Shown here: positions 10,990 to 19,655 of the stretch, piece after piece
Layout of the letters: each line of letters opens with the position of its first letter
Numbering within the stretch: the first letter of the stretch is position 1
Origin: Stenotrophomonas maltophilia
GTDB lineage: Bacteria; Pseudomonadota; Gammaproteobacteria; Xanthomonadales; Xanthomonadaceae
Assembly (NCBI GenBank): GCA_900113425.1
Contig: FOZF01000002.1
Coordinates: 186,001-250,000 of the forward strand
Length of the DNA: 64,000 nucleotides
Direction of reading: 5' to 3'
The notes under the pieces: generated by a model
Told to the model about the DNA's origin: nothing
Database searches by the model: none
Seen by the model: only the letters and a program-made list of their open reading frames with translations
Program-made: the position numbers and the translations under genes

Positions 10990-11259
10990 TCAGCGGCGAC
11001 CGCTGAACAGGCGCAGGATCGCCAGCACGGCCACCGCGCCGACCACGGCACCGAGGAATCCAGCCGGTTCGCCCGGGGCGTACCAGCCCATGTATTGACC
11101 GAACCAGCCGGCCAGCAGGGCACCGAGGATGCCCAGCACGATGGTCAGCAGGCAGCCCATGCGGTTGTTGCCCGGCATGAAGAAGCGCCCGAGCAGGCCG
11201 ACGAAGAAGCCGACCAGCAGGATGTACAGCCAGCTGCTGCTGCCGAACAGACCATTCAT
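10990..11259 (-). CDS. GlsB/YeaQ/YmgE family stress-response membrane protein
   Basis: An 89-residue protein of glycine-rich transmembrane helices (LYILLVGFFVGLLGRFFMPG, MGCLLTIVLGILGALLAGWF, GFLGAVVGAVAVLAIL). This is the transglycosylase-associated family, three helices, usually around 80-90 residues. Members respond to general or osmotic stress; the biochemical role is unknown. Stands alone 65 bases upstream of amgK on the same strand. Confidence 0.9.
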   Translation of the reverse strand: MNGLFGSSSWLYILLVGFFVGLLGRFFMPGNNRMGCLLTIVLGILGALLAGWFGQYMGWYAPGEPAGFLGAVVGAVAVLAILRLFSGRR

Positions 11260-11328
11260 GCGTGTGCGTTCCGCTTGAGAAGAACGCAGCCTAGCAAGGC
11301 CGGGCTGCGTCCGTCACGGTGTGCCGGA

Positions 11329-12822
11329 TCAGCAGCAGCCGTGGTCGCCATGGCGCGTGCCGCTGTCGGCGGCCACCGGCGAACCACTGGTCTCGCCACG
11401 CAGGCTGGCGGCGTAATGCTCGCTGATCACCTTGGACACGCAGGCGGTGACCTTCTTGCCCATCGGAATGTGCAGGAACTCGTTCGGGCCGTGCGCATTC
11501 GAGTGCGGGCCAAGCACGCCGGTGATCATGAACTGGGCACCGGGGAACTTCTCGCCCAGCATGCCCATGAACGGAATCGAGCCGCCTTCGCCCATGTACA
11601 TCGCCGGCTTGCCGAAGAAGGTCTGGCTGGCTTCGTCGATGGCCTTGGTCAGCCACGGCGCCATGGCCGGGGCATTCCAGCCGGTGGAGGCCTTTTCCAG
11701 ATCCAGGGTGACCTGCGCGCCGTTCGGCGGATCGCGCAGCAGCGCTTCCTTCAGCAGCTCGCCGCAGGTCTTGCCATCGGCGGTGGGCGGCAGGCGCAGC
11801 GACAGCTTCACCGAGGTCTGCGGGCGCAGCACGTTGCCGGCCGATTCCAGCGGCGGCATGCCGCCGATTCCGGTGACCGACAACGCCGGGCGCCAGGTGC
11901 GGTTGAGCACCAGCTCGGTGAGGTCTTCGTTCATCGGGCGCAGGCCATCGACCAGCGGGAACTTCTCGAAAATGGCGGTATCGACCACTTCGGCGGCACG
12001 CTTGGCCTGTTCCTGGCGCTCGGCCGGGATGTCCACGTTCATGCCGTCGATCAGGATGCGGCCGGTGTCCTGGTCCTCGATGCGCGACAGCAGCTGGCGC
12101 AGCAGGCGGAAGCTGGACGGCACCACGCCGGAGGCATCGCCGGAATGCACGCCTTCGTTGAGCACCTTGACGGTGAAGTTGCCCCCGGTCAGGCCGCGCA
12201 GCGACGTGGTGCACCACAGCTGGTCGTAGTTGGCGCAGCCCGAATCCAGGCAGACCACCAGCGACGGCTTGCCGATGCGGTCGGCCAGATGGTCCACGTA
12301 GGCGGGCAGGTCGTAGCTGCCGGACTCTTCACAGGCTTCGATCAGGACCACGCAGCGCGCGTGCGGCAGGCCCTGGGCCTGCAGGGCCAGCACGGCGGCC
12401 AGCGAACCGAAGATCGCGTAGCCATCGTCGGCGCCGCCGCGTCCATAGAGCTTGTCGCCACGCAGGACCGGGGTCCACGGGCCCAGGTCGTCGTCCCAGC
12501 CGGTCATTTCCGGCTGCTTGTCCAGGTGCCCGTAGAGCAGGATGGTGTCGTCGCCGGTTTCACTGCCGGTGGCGGGAATTTCCAGAAGAATCAGCGGGGT
12601 ACGGCCTTCCAGGCGGACCACTTCGACCTTCAGGCCCGGCAGCTCCTGTGCCTTGGCCCAGGTCTCCATCAGGGTGACCGCCTGTTCCATGTAGCCGTTC
12701 TGCACCCAATTGGCGTCGAACATCGGCGACTTGTTGGGAATGCGGATGTAGTCGACCAACTGCGGGACGATTTCGCTGTCCCACTTGTCATTCACGAATT
12801 GGCCGAGCTTGGCGCTGTCCAT
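11329..12822 (-). CDS. M20 family metallopeptidase (dipeptidase)
   Basis: Zinc peptidase of 497 residues from the ATG at 12822, chosen because GGAG lies six bases upstream; in-frame ATGs at 12840 and 12855 are alternatives. Metal ligands of the di-zinc site are visible: LYGHLDKQPE (His), RGGADDGYA (bridging Asp), EACEESGS (catalytic Glu and ligand Glu), VCLDSG (Asp) and SNAHGPNEFLHI (His). Length and motifs fit the carnosinase/dipeptidase branch. No signal peptide, so cytoplasmic. The C-terminus ends in an unusual HGDHGCC tail. Confidence 0.92.
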   Translation of the reverse strand: MDSAKLGQFVNDKWDSEIVPQLVDYIRIPNKSPMFDANWVQNGYMEQAVTLMETWAKAQELPGLKVEVVRLEGRTPLILLEIPATGSETGDDTILLYGHLDKQPEMTGWDDDLGPWTPVLRGDKLYGRGGADDGYAIFGSLAAVLALQAQGLPHARCVVLIEACEESGSYDLPAYVDHLADRIGKPSLVVCLDSGCANYDQLWCTTSLRGLTGGNFTVKVLNEGVHSGDASGVVPSSFRLLRQLLSRIEDQDTGRILIDGMNVDIPAERQEQAKRAAEVVDTAIFEKFPLVDGLRPMNEDLTELVLNRTWRPALSVTGIGGMPPLESAGNVLRPQTSVKLSLRLPPTADGKTCGELLKEALLRDPPNGAQVTLDLEKASTGWNAPAMAPWLTKAIDEASQTFFGKPAMYMGEGGSIPFMGMLGEKFPGAQFMITGVLGPHSNAHGPNEFLHIPMGKKVTACVSKVISEHYAASLRGETSGSPVAADSGTRHGDHGCC

Positions 12823-13020
12823 CTGAAACTCCGGTTGCATGGCTGATCCGGCCATTCTACGCCTGCGCCGGGGGTAGGGTTTTTCCTACATCACGTCGGG
12901 TATTTGGCTGGCTTTTAGAAATCCACGAAACCGATAGTCTGTGTGTATGTGGTGACGGACACTGTTCCTACCGACGGGATTGCCGGTCGGGGCGGCCAGA
13001 ACCACAAGGAGTTATACGTC

Positions 13021-13347
13021 GTGCCTTGGTTAGTCGTGTTGAGGGCACTGGTACTGGCAGTGGGGATCGCAGGGGCGCATGCCGCCGAACCGATCGACAT
13101 CAACCGGGCCGATGTCCAGGCGCTGCAGCAGGGATTGACCATGGTCGGAGCCAGGAAGGCTGCGGCGATCGTCGAGCACCGGCGCAGACACGGGCCCTTC
13201 AAGCGCGTCGAGGATCTGACGCAGGTGAAGGGAATAGGGACAGTGATCGTCGAACGGAATCGACAGCGGATCACCGTAGGCGACAGGCTGTTGCCCGCGG
13301 ATCCGGTACCCGGATCGGTACCGGTGCGGACCGTACCAAGGCGTTGA
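13021..13347 (+). CDS. ComEA-like exported helix-hairpin-helix protein
   Basis: A 108-residue protein starting at GTG 13021, with AAGGAG nine bases upstream and a clear signal peptide (WLVVLRALVLAVGIAGAHAA). The mature part is a double helix-hairpin-helix DNA-binding domain: DINRADVQAL, VGARKAAAIVEHR, GPFKRVEDLTQVKGIG. The family binds double-stranded DNA non-specifically in the periplasm during natural transformation, but many ComEA-like proteins are untested; involvement here is inference. It is monocistronic. Confidence 0.85.
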   Translation: MPWLVVLRALVLAVGIAGAHAAEPIDINRADVQALQQGLTMVGARKAAAIVEHRRRHGPFKRVEDLTQVKGIGTVIVERNRQRITVGDRLLPADPVPGSVPVRTVPRR

Positions 13348-13664
13348 CAACAGGAATCGTCGGGACCCGCAGGAGGCCGGTCCACCGGGCACCGCCAGGG
13401 AGGCTGTGTTCGCCGACCGTCGCAGGATGCGGCACCAATCACCAGGACGGTGGCATCACAGACCTGTGGAAGGGGCTGAGATACAAGCAGGACAGACGCG
13501 GCCGCGTGCAGGATGCAACGCCACCCCCACTTCGCAGGACGCGCGGGGGAGGCAGCAGGCCGACAAGGACGTGACGATTGCCCGGTACGACACAGGGTTG
13601 TGTCGCCGGGCATTCTCTTTTGGCGCGTTCGCCACGGCGCGATGGTGTACGGTGACCGCTTCGC
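13348..13664. other. 317-base spacer with one terminator
   Basis: No gene supported on either strand; the open frames here are short, arginine-rich and resemble no family. The only structure I can point to is the terminator at 13579-13621, about 230 bases after the ComEA-like stop. A non-coding transcript from this stretch is possible but nothing proves it. Confidence 0.5.
13579..13621 (+). terminator. intrinsic terminator
   Basis: Long stem tgcccgg-(ta)-cgacac / gtgtcg-ccgggca around an agggtt loop, followed by ttctctttt. It would end transcripts from the ComEA-like gene or a small RNA from the preceding spacer, just before the L,D-transpeptidase gene. Confidence 0.7.
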
Positions 13665-14762
13665 ATGGAATGGAACCTCCGCTGGATGCGTCTGCACCGT
13701 CCGTCCCTGATGCTCTCCCTTGTCCTGGCACTGCCGCTGACCGTGCAGGCCGGGCCGTCGTCGTCGCACTCGACCGACCCGTCCGGGCCGGTCGCCGCCG
13801 AACGCGGGCCTACCGATCTCAAGCCGGGCGAATTCCTCTGGCACCCGGAGATTTCCCCGGCTGGCCCGATCGTGCTGGTCGTCAGCCTGGACGAGCAGCG
13901 CGCCTACGTGTATCGCAACGGGATCGCCATCGGGCTGACCACGATCAGTTCGGGCAAGGCGGGACACGAGACGCCGACCGGGGTGTTCACGATCCTGCAG
14001 AAGGACAAGGACCACCGCTCCAACCTCTATAACAGCGCACCGATGCCGTACATGCAGCGGCTGACCTGGGACGGCATCGCCCTGCATGGCGGCAGCCTGC
14101 CGGGGCATCCGGCCTCGCATGGCTGCGTAAGGCTGCCGCAGGCGTTCGCGCAGAAGCTGTTCAGCGAGACCCGGCGCGGCGATACGGTGGTGGTGGCCGA
14201 TGCCAAGAGCGCGCCGATGACGTTGGCCTATCCGGCTGTACTGGCGCCGGTCAACGCGCGCGGCGAGGCCCTGCCCGAGACCGGCGACGGCAGTGTGGCG
14301 GCGGCCTGGTGGAACGACAGCGCGGCGCCGGCCGGCCAGGTCGGCATCCTGGTCAGCCTGCACGACCAGCGGCTGTACGTCCTGCGCGACGGCGTGATGA
14401 TTGGCGAATCGCCGCTGAAAGCCGATGCGCTGCCAGCCTTCCAGGGCACGACGCTGTTCGTGATGGGGCAGGGCTACAGCGATGTTCCCAGCCCGCTTGA
14501 CGCGAAGCAGCGCCTGCATCAATGGACGGCCTATCCGTTGCTGGGCCAGGACCGTGCGCAGGCGACCCCGGACCTGTTGGCCACGCCGTCGCTGCCACTG
14601 GCGCTGCCGGCCGATTTCGCCCGCCAGCTGTACCAGGTGCTGGTGCCGGGCACGACGCTGCTGGTGACCTCGCTGCCCGCCGTGCGCCCAAGCCCGGCTG
14701 AATCCGGCCTGCAGCCGGTATTGGAATCCGAGCCGGCAGGGTCCACTCTCACAGGCAACTGA
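13665..14762 (+). CDS. L,D-transpeptidase family protein (YkuD domain)
   Basis: A 365-residue exported protein (hydrophobic segment at 14-29, cleavage near VQAG; start could also be the ATG at 13686). The YkuD catalytic motif is intact: HGGSLPGHPASHGCVRLP with His141, Ser151, His152 and nucleophile Cys154, preceded by the strand VVSLDEQRAYVYRNG. These enzymes form 3-3 peptidoglycan cross-links or attach proteins to the wall. The C-terminal half contains a second strand-like VSLHDQRLYVLRDG that echoes the N-terminal one but lacks a catalytic Cys, suggesting internal duplication with loss of activity. Confidence 0.92.
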   Translation: MEWNLRWMRLHRPSLMLSLVLALPLTVQAGPSSSHSTDPSGPVAAERGPTDLKPGEFLWHPEISPAGPIVLVVSLDEQRAYVYRNGIAIGLTTISSGKAGHETPTGVFTILQKDKDHRSNLYNSAPMPYMQRLTWDGIALHGGSLPGHPASHGCVRLPQAFAQKLFSETRRGDTVVVADAKSAPMTLAYPAVLAPVNARGEALPETGDGSVAAAWWNDSAAPAGQVGILVSLHDQRLYVLRDGVMIGESPLKADALPAFQGTTLFVMGQGYSDVPSPLDAKQRLHQWTAYPLLGQDRAQATPDLLATPSLPLALPADFARQLYQVLVPGTTLLVTSLPAVRPSPAESGLQPVLESEPAGSTLTGN

Positions 14763-14778
14763 GTCCTGTGTCCCCGCC

Positions 14779-15504
14779 ATGACCGCATCCCACCTGTGCC
14801 GGCTGGCCACGCTTGGCCTGCTGGCAACGTCGGCCAGCGCACCTGCCTTGGCGCAGACGCCCGCCATCGCGACCCGTGCCGAGGATCTGGCCGCCCTGCT
14901 GGCACGCACCGCGCCGAAGGCCGATCGCCATGTGCTGCAGCTGGCGGCGCAGGCCATGCGCTGCGCCCTGCTGCGCCCGGAGCTGGGCATCAGCGGCGAA
15001 CGCCTGAGCGTGATCGACTATTCGCGGCCCTCCACCGAGCCGCGCCTGTGGGTGTTCGACCTGGCGCAGCAGCGGCTGCTGTTCGAGGAATGGGTGGCGC
15101 ACGGCCGCAACAGTGGTGAGAACCGGACCGAGCATTTTTCCAATCGCGACGGCAGTTACATGTCCAGCCTCGGTGCGTTCACCGCGCAGGAAACCTACAT
15201 GGGCGGCAACGGCTACTCATTGCGGCTGGCCGGGCTGGAACCGGGCTTCAACGACCGCGCGCGCGAGCGTGCGATCGTCATCCATGGCGCCCCCTACGTG
15301 AATCCGGCGACCGCACAGCTGCAGGGCCGGCTGGGCCGCAGCCTGGGGTGTCCGGCGGTGCGGCTGTCGGTGGCCAGGCCGCTGATCGACGCGTTGCGTG
15401 GTGGCACGATGGTGTTCGCCTATTACCCCGACCAGGACTGGCTGAAGCATTCGCAGCTGCTGGGTGGCCAGTGCGGCGCGCAGGGTACGGTCGCCGCGCG
15501 CTGA
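14779..15504 (+). CDS. murein L,D-transpeptidase catalytic-domain protein (YkuD_2 type)
   Basis: A 241-residue exported protein (signal peptide to about SAPALAQ). The conserved core IVIHGAPYVNP (His169) and LGRSLGCPAVRL (Cys191) match the YkuD_2 branch, which lacks the exact HxxSHGCxR signature of classic enzymes. It starts 16 bases after the preceding L,D-transpeptidase and is likely co-transcribed, making a paired cell-wall unit. Substrate is not established for this branch. Confidence 0.88.
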   Translation: MTASHLCRLATLGLLATSASAPALAQTPAIATRAEDLAALLARTAPKADRHVLQLAAQAMRCALLRPELGISGERLSVIDYSRPSTEPRLWVFDLAQQRLLFEEWVAHGRNSGENRTEHFSNRDGSYMSSLGAFTAQETYMGGNGYSLRLAGLEPGFNDRARERAIVIHGAPYVNPATAQLQGRLGRSLGCPAVRLSVARPLIDALRGGTMVFAYYPDQDWLKHSQLLGGQCGAQGTVAAR

Positions 15505-15538
15505 TGCGCGATCATACGTGGCGTGGTGCAATGCACGC

Positions 15539-16144
15539 ATGGATATCGATGCGCTGCTGAAGACTCCGAGCCAGGTGATTGCCCGCCTGGATTACCGCCG
15601 CGAACGCTGGCGCAATGGCCTGGGCTGGACCCGCGAAATCCTGCGGCTGCCGGCGCACGGGGAAGACTGGGCCCTGCGCCTGTCCGTGGCGGAGATCGAG
15701 CAGGATGCCGCGTTCTCCGCATTTCCGGGCGTGGAGCGCGAACTGGTGCTGCTGCAGGGCAACGGTGTGCGCCTGCGCTTCGCCGATGGCCGGGTGGCGG
15801 AGGTGCTGCCGCCGCATGGCCGCGTGCGCTTTGCCGGCGAAGAGGCCCTGCACGGCGAACTGGTCGATGGCACCACCCATGATTTCAACCTGATGTGGAA
15901 GCGCGGGCAGTTGCACGCCGAGCTGCTGCACCGGCCGCTGGTGGGGCCGATGTTCTTCTTCTGCGAGCCGGGCGTGGCCTGGGCGCTGCATCTGCTGGCG
16001 GGCGAGGCCGGCTTTGCCGCGGACAGTGGCTTGCCGCCGATGCAGGCAGGCGACACCGCGTGGCTGGCGGCCGGCGAGCGCCAGCGGCATGCACTGCAGG
16101 GCAGTGGCGAGCTGCTGGCGATACGGGTGAGCGCGGCGGACTGA
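15539..16144 (+). CDS. HutD/Ves family cupin-like protein
   Basis: A 201-residue cytoplasmic protein starting MDIDALLKTPSQVIARLDYR. The family pattern is visible: RRERWRNGLGWTREIL near the N-terminus, DWALRLSVAEIEQDAAFSAFPG, ERELVLLQGNGVRLRF and DFNLMWKRG. HutD proteins are double-cupin; in Pseudomonas HutD is linked to histidine utilisation as a governor, but there are no hut genes here, so the role in this context is unknown. Confidence 0.85.
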   Translation: MDIDALLKTPSQVIARLDYRRERWRNGLGWTREILRLPAHGEDWALRLSVAEIEQDAAFSAFPGVERELVLLQGNGVRLRFADGRVAEVLPPHGRVRFAGEEALHGELVDGTTHDFNLMWKRGQLHAELLHRPLVGPMFFFCEPGVAWALHLLAGEAGFAADSGLPPMQAGDTAWLAAGERQRHALQGSGELLAIRVSAAD

Positions 16145-16198
16145 TGATTCGCTGGCGCCGATGGGCATCATCCGCGCATGCGCTCGGCGCTGCCTGGG

Positions 16199-17803
16199 CT
16201 AATACACGTCACGGCGGTAACGGCCGGCCAGCAGCAGGGCCTCCTTGCCGTCGGTACCCAGCACCTGCTCGATGACCGCATCCACGGCCGGCGCCATGCC
16301 CTGCAGGCTGCCGCAGACCAGGATCGTGGCACCTTCATCGACCCATTGCCGCAGCGTTGCCGCCTCGGCCAGCAGGCGGTCCTGCACGTAGCGGTGGCTG
16401 CCGCCGTCACGGCTGAACACCGTGTCCAGACGCTGCAGCGTGCCGGCCGCCAGCATCGCCCGCAGTTCATCACCGAAGTGGAAGTCGTGCGCGGCCGAGC
16501 GCTCGCCGAACAGCAGCCAGGTGCGGTGCGCGCCGACGGCCGCGCGCTCATGCAGGTGTGCACGCAGGCCGGCGATGCCCGTGCCATTGCCGATCAGCAG
16601 CAGCGGCGCCGCAACGGCTGCACCGTGGAAGTTGTCGTTGCGGCGCAGGCGCAGTTGTACCGGCTCGCCGATGACGGCGTGGTCGCACAGCCAGGCACTG
16701 CCGATGCCGGGTGTGCCATCGGCACGCAGCTGCCGGCGCACCAGCAGTTCCACCGCACCATCCTCCATCACCGAAGCGATGGAGTACTCACGATGCGGCA
16801 GCGGCTGCAGGGCCGCCAGCAGGGCGGGCAGATCACCCGGTGGCACCAGCGAGGGCAGGTGCGAGCGTTCGACGCGGGCCAGCAGCGTCTGGCCGTCCTC
16901 GAGCACCGTCTGCGCATCGAAACCCTGTGAATCCAGCCAGGCCCGCGCGCTGTGCCGCGCGTGCTGCGGGCCGATCTCGGCAATGTCGCCGGCCTGCCAG
17001 CGCACGCCGTCGATGGCGGGAGCCTGCAGGCGCAGCCAGTACACCGGTCCACCCTGGCTGCCGGGATTGAGGTGCCGGCGTTGCAGCAGCGTCCACGGCT
17101 GGTAATCGGCCGGGCTCCAGTCGGGAAGTTCGCTGGCGCCACCGGCGAGTTGTCCGAGCAGTTGCTGCCAGTGCCGCAGTGCAGCGGGATCGGCGTTGTC
17201 GACCTCGATGGCATCGAACAGGGCGTGCGCGCCGTGCTGGCGCAGCCAGTCGTCGAGCTGGTGACCGAAGGCGCAGAAGTGACCGTAGCTGCGATCACCC
17301 AGGGCGAGGACGCCGTACGAAAGATGCTGCAGCGATGACGGCAGGGCCATCACATGGCGCAGGAAAGGCAATGCATGATCGGGTGGGTCGCCTTCGCCGG
17401 TGGTACTGGCGATGAACAGCGCGCGCGTGCTGTCCGCCAGCAGCGCGGCATCGACATCATGCAGCGCACGCATGCGCACCGGTACCCCGGCTGCACGCAG
17501 GGCCTGCGCGCTGCGTTCGGCCAGTTCGCGGGCGAAGCCGGTCTGGCTGGACCACACCAGCAGAATCGGTGCGGCATCGCCATCGGCACCGTCATCACGC
17601 GGACGGCCGCGCCTCCATCCTGCGACGCAGGCCAGCACGTACAGTGCCGTGGCGGTCACCGCGATCTGCGAGTTCCGCAGCGGCGGGGCGCCCTGCCACC
17701 AGGCCTCACCCAGATGCAGGCGCAGCAGCGCCCAGCCGATCAGTCCCAGGACAGCCAGGACAACGACGTTGCCGAGCAGGGCGCGTGATGGGCGTGTGCT
17801 CAT
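16199..17803 (-). CDS. membrane-anchored CysJ/CPR-like flavodoxin-NADPH oxidoreductase
   Basis: A 534-residue diflavin reductase. Two N-terminal transmembrane helices (about residues 9-27 and 46-63) are followed by a flavodoxin domain starting LLVWSSQTGFARELAE (FMN), an FAD domain with the RxYS motif HREYSIASV, and an NADPH domain with LLLIGNGTGIAGLRAH and ILVCGSLQGMAPAV. The C-terminal RRDVY is the same as in CysJ. In this operon it is the likely cytoplasmic electron input (NADPH to FAD to FMN) to membrane partners. It overlaps the apbE stop by four bases. Sulfite reductase itself is not encoded nearby, so a role in sulfur assimilation is unlikely. Confidence 0.9.
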   Translation of the reverse strand: MSTRPSRALLGNVVVLAVLGLIGWALLRLHLGEAWWQGAPPLRNSQIAVTATALYVLACVAGWRRGRPRDDGADGDAAPILLVWSSQTGFARELAERSAQALRAAGVPVRMRALHDVDAALLADSTRALFIASTTGEGDPPDHALPFLRHVMALPSSLQHLSYGVLALGDRSYGHFCAFGHQLDDWLRQHGAHALFDAIEVDNADPAALRHWQQLLGQLAGGASELPDWSPADYQPWTLLQRRHLNPGSQGGPVYWLRLQAPAIDGVRWQAGDIAEIGPQHARHSARAWLDSQGFDAQTVLEDGQTLLARVERSHLPSLVPPGDLPALLAALQPLPHREYSIASVMEDGAVELLVRRQLRADGTPGIGSAWLCDHAVIGEPVQLRLRRNDNFHGAAVAAPLLLIGNGTGIAGLRAHLHERAAVGAHRTWLLFGERSAAHDFHFGDELRAMLAAGTLQRLDTVFSRDGGSHRYVQDRLLAEAATLRQWVDEGATILVCGSLQGMAPAVDAVIEQVLGTDGKEALLLAGRYRRDVY

Positions 17804-18771
17804 GTGGCCTGCCCGTCGATCAGGCGTTGGAACGCACTGCTGAGAAATTCCCGCGGTCCGTCGAGCGCACGCTGCAGGTAGCGCGCGGCCAGCCCCTGCT
17901 GCTCGGCCAGCGCCATGCCGGCTTCGTGGCCAAGCACGGTGAGCGCGGTCGCCCAGGCATCGGCATGCATGGCGTCGTCGGCAACCACGGTGACCGCTGC
18001 GGCAACCTGGCGTACGGGCATGCCGGTGCGCGGGTCGAGGCTGTGGCTGTAGGCTTCGCCACCGGCGTGATACTGGTGCCAGCGATCTCCGGACGTCGCG
18101 ACAGCCTTGCCGTCCAGCGCCAGCACGCGCGGCGGCGTGCCGGTCTGCGCGTCTTCTTCCGGTGCCGATTCCACCAGCACGCGCCACGGTTGGCCATCGG
18201 GCTTGCGGCCGTAGCCGGCCAGTTCGCCGCCGACTTCGATCAAGGCCGCAGCGATGCCCTGTCCGCGCAGCCAGGCGGCGACATGGTCGACACCGAAGCC
18301 CTTGGCGATTGCTGACAGGTCCAGTTCCAGTCCGCCCGGTTGCAGCAGTGCATCGTCCTGCCACTGCAGTCGCTGCCAGCCGCAGCGATCACGCGTGGCC
18401 AGCAGGGTGGCGGCATCGGGTGGGCGACGTTGACCTGCGTTCGCACCGAAGCCCCAGAGGGCGACCAGTGGGCCGAGGGTGGGGTCGAAGGCGCCGTGGC
18501 TGATGCGGGCGATGGACTGCGCGCAGGACAGGACGTGGCGCGTTTCGGCGGGCAGCGTGCACCACTGGCCGGCGGCGGCATGGTTGTAGCGGGACAGATC
18601 CGAATCCGGCTCCCAGGTACTCATCTGCGCGACGACCTGGTCCAGCCGCGCCTGGATACCGGCATGCAGCGGGTGCAGGTCGCGGTGGCGCGGTACGGCC
18701 AGCGACACGCTCCAGGTGGTGCCCATGGTGGTCCCACCGAGGCGGGCGATGTCGAGCAGGGTATCGGTCAT
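17800..18771 (-). CDS. apbE: FAD:protein FMN transferase ApbE
   Basis: A 323-residue flavin transferase that attaches FMN to Ser/Thr of target proteins by a phosphoester. Motifs: GTTMGTTWSV at the N-terminus, FDPTLGPLVALWGFG, DLSAIAKGFGVDHVA, ALIEVGGELAGYG, SLDPRTGMPV and the metal-binding ADAWATALTVLG. No signal peptide or lipobox is visible, which is odd because most ApbE act in the periplasm and the presumed partner (DUF2271, 19656-20174) has a Sec signal. ATGA overlap with the downstream flavoreductase. Confidence 0.93.
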   Translation of the reverse strand: MTDTLLDIARLGGTTMGTTWSVSLAVPRHRDLHPLHAGIQARLDQVVAQMSTWEPDSDLSRYNHAAAGQWCTLPAETRHVLSCAQSIARISHGAFDPTLGPLVALWGFGANAGQRRPPDAATLLATRDRCGWQRLQWQDDALLQPGGLELDLSAIAKGFGVDHVAAWLRGQGIAAALIEVGGELAGYGRKPDGQPWRVLVESAPEEDAQTGTPPRVLALDGKAVATSGDRWHQYHAGGEAYSHSLDPRTGMPVRQVAAAVTVVADDAMHADAWATALTVLGHEAGMALAEQQGLAARYLQRALDGPREFLSSAFQRLIDGQAT

Positions 18772-18789
18772 GACGGGGTGTGGCCGCTG

Positions 18790-18815
18790 CGATGCCGGGG
18801 CCAGCCCGGCATCGC
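18790..18815. repeat. short GC palindrome between DUF4198 and apbE genes
   Basis: gcgatgccggg / cccggcatcgc arms around four bases, in the 52-base gap between the two genes. It could modulate expression within the operon; there is no T-run. Confidence 0.5.
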
Positions 18816-18823
18816 ATCGCCCA

Positions 18824-19627
18824 TTACTGCGGCAGCACTTCCAGCGTGGCCACGTAGCTGAGACGACGCTTGGCCGCCTGCTTCACCGAGGTGCGGCTGT
18901 CTTCCGTGCCGGTTTCCAGCCAGTACATGCCGGCTTCCGGCCAGGTCACCTTGATTTCGCCCTTCGCGTCGCTGGTCACCTTCAGTTCGTCCTGCGCGTT
19001 GCGGTAGCGGGTGGCGCCGCGCACGATCTCGAAGGCAAGGCCGGCCGTCGGCTTGCCGTCGACCAGCACGCGGAAAGTGGCTTCCTCACCGGCGAACAGA
19101 TCGTTCGGGTGGCCCACGGCCTGCAGTTCGATGCCGCGGTTGGTCGGCTTCAGTGCGGTATCGTTCGGCGCGCCATTGGTCACGAACGTCTCCACGCGGC
19201 CGACCGACTGGCTCACTTCCAGCTTCTTCGCATCCTTGGGCAGTTCGCCGAGAGTGGCCACGCTGCCGCGCCAGCGCTTGCGCTCGCCGTTCTGTTCGTA
19301 GGTGGCGAACAGGCCGTCATTGACCGAAGCGATGCGGTAGGTGCCCTGCTGCTTCAGCTCCAGGTCGAACACGCTGCGGTACTTGCCGGTCGAGGCGTTC
19401 TGCGGCTGCACGGTGCTGCCGTCCGGTGCGGTGATCACCAGCGACTCCAGGCGCAGCGGCACGTGGTTGAAGTAGAACAGGTCGTTGGAGACGGCACCAT
19501 CAACAGTGATCCACGGCGCATTGCCGGCGATCACGGTCTGCGAGGGCAGCAGCCAGGCCTTGTGGGCGAGTGCGGAAAAGGGAAGGGCAGCGGCCAGAGC
19601 GGCGGCGAGGACGAGCGTGCGCTTCAT
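18824..19627 (-). CDS. DUF4198 domain-containing periplasmic protein
   Basis: A 267-residue exported protein (signal peptide ending [12 protein letters not shown]). The HKAWLLPS start of the mature chain and the beta-rich body ([32 protein letters not shown]) fit DUF4198, a family of periplasmic proteins often found beside metal-uptake receptors and nickel/cobalt or iron systems. It sits between the DUF2271 and apbE genes, so it probably works with the flavinylated protein. No cofactor motif is visible. Confidence 0.88.
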   Translation of the reverse strand: MKRTLVLAAALAAALPFSALAHKAWLLPSQTVIAGNAPWITVDGAVSNDLFYFNHVPLRLESLVITAPDGSTVQPQNASTGKYRSVFDLELKQQGTYRIASVNDGLFATYEQNGERKRWRGSVATLGELPKDAKKLEVSQSVGRVETFVTNGAPNDTALKPTNRGIELQAVGHPNDLFAGEEATFRVLVDGKPTAGLAFEIVRGATRYRNAQDELKVTSDAKGEIKVTWPEAGMYWLETGTEDSRTSVKQAAKRRLSYVATLEVLPQ

Positions 19628-19655
19628 GCGGAGGACTCCAGGGACGTTGGGACGG

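Noticed and set aside
10849..12846. 665-codon open frame on the plus strand over the M20 dipeptidase and neighbours
   Set aside because: Antisense frame of GC-rich genes; Ala/Arg/Gln/His-rich translation with no family, while the minus strand shows intact catalytic motifs.
16199..17803. Assimilatory sulfite reductase flavoprotein (cysJ)
   Set aside because: The N-terminal membrane anchor and the apbE/DUF2271/PepSY context do not fit CysJ; no cysI or cysH nearby.
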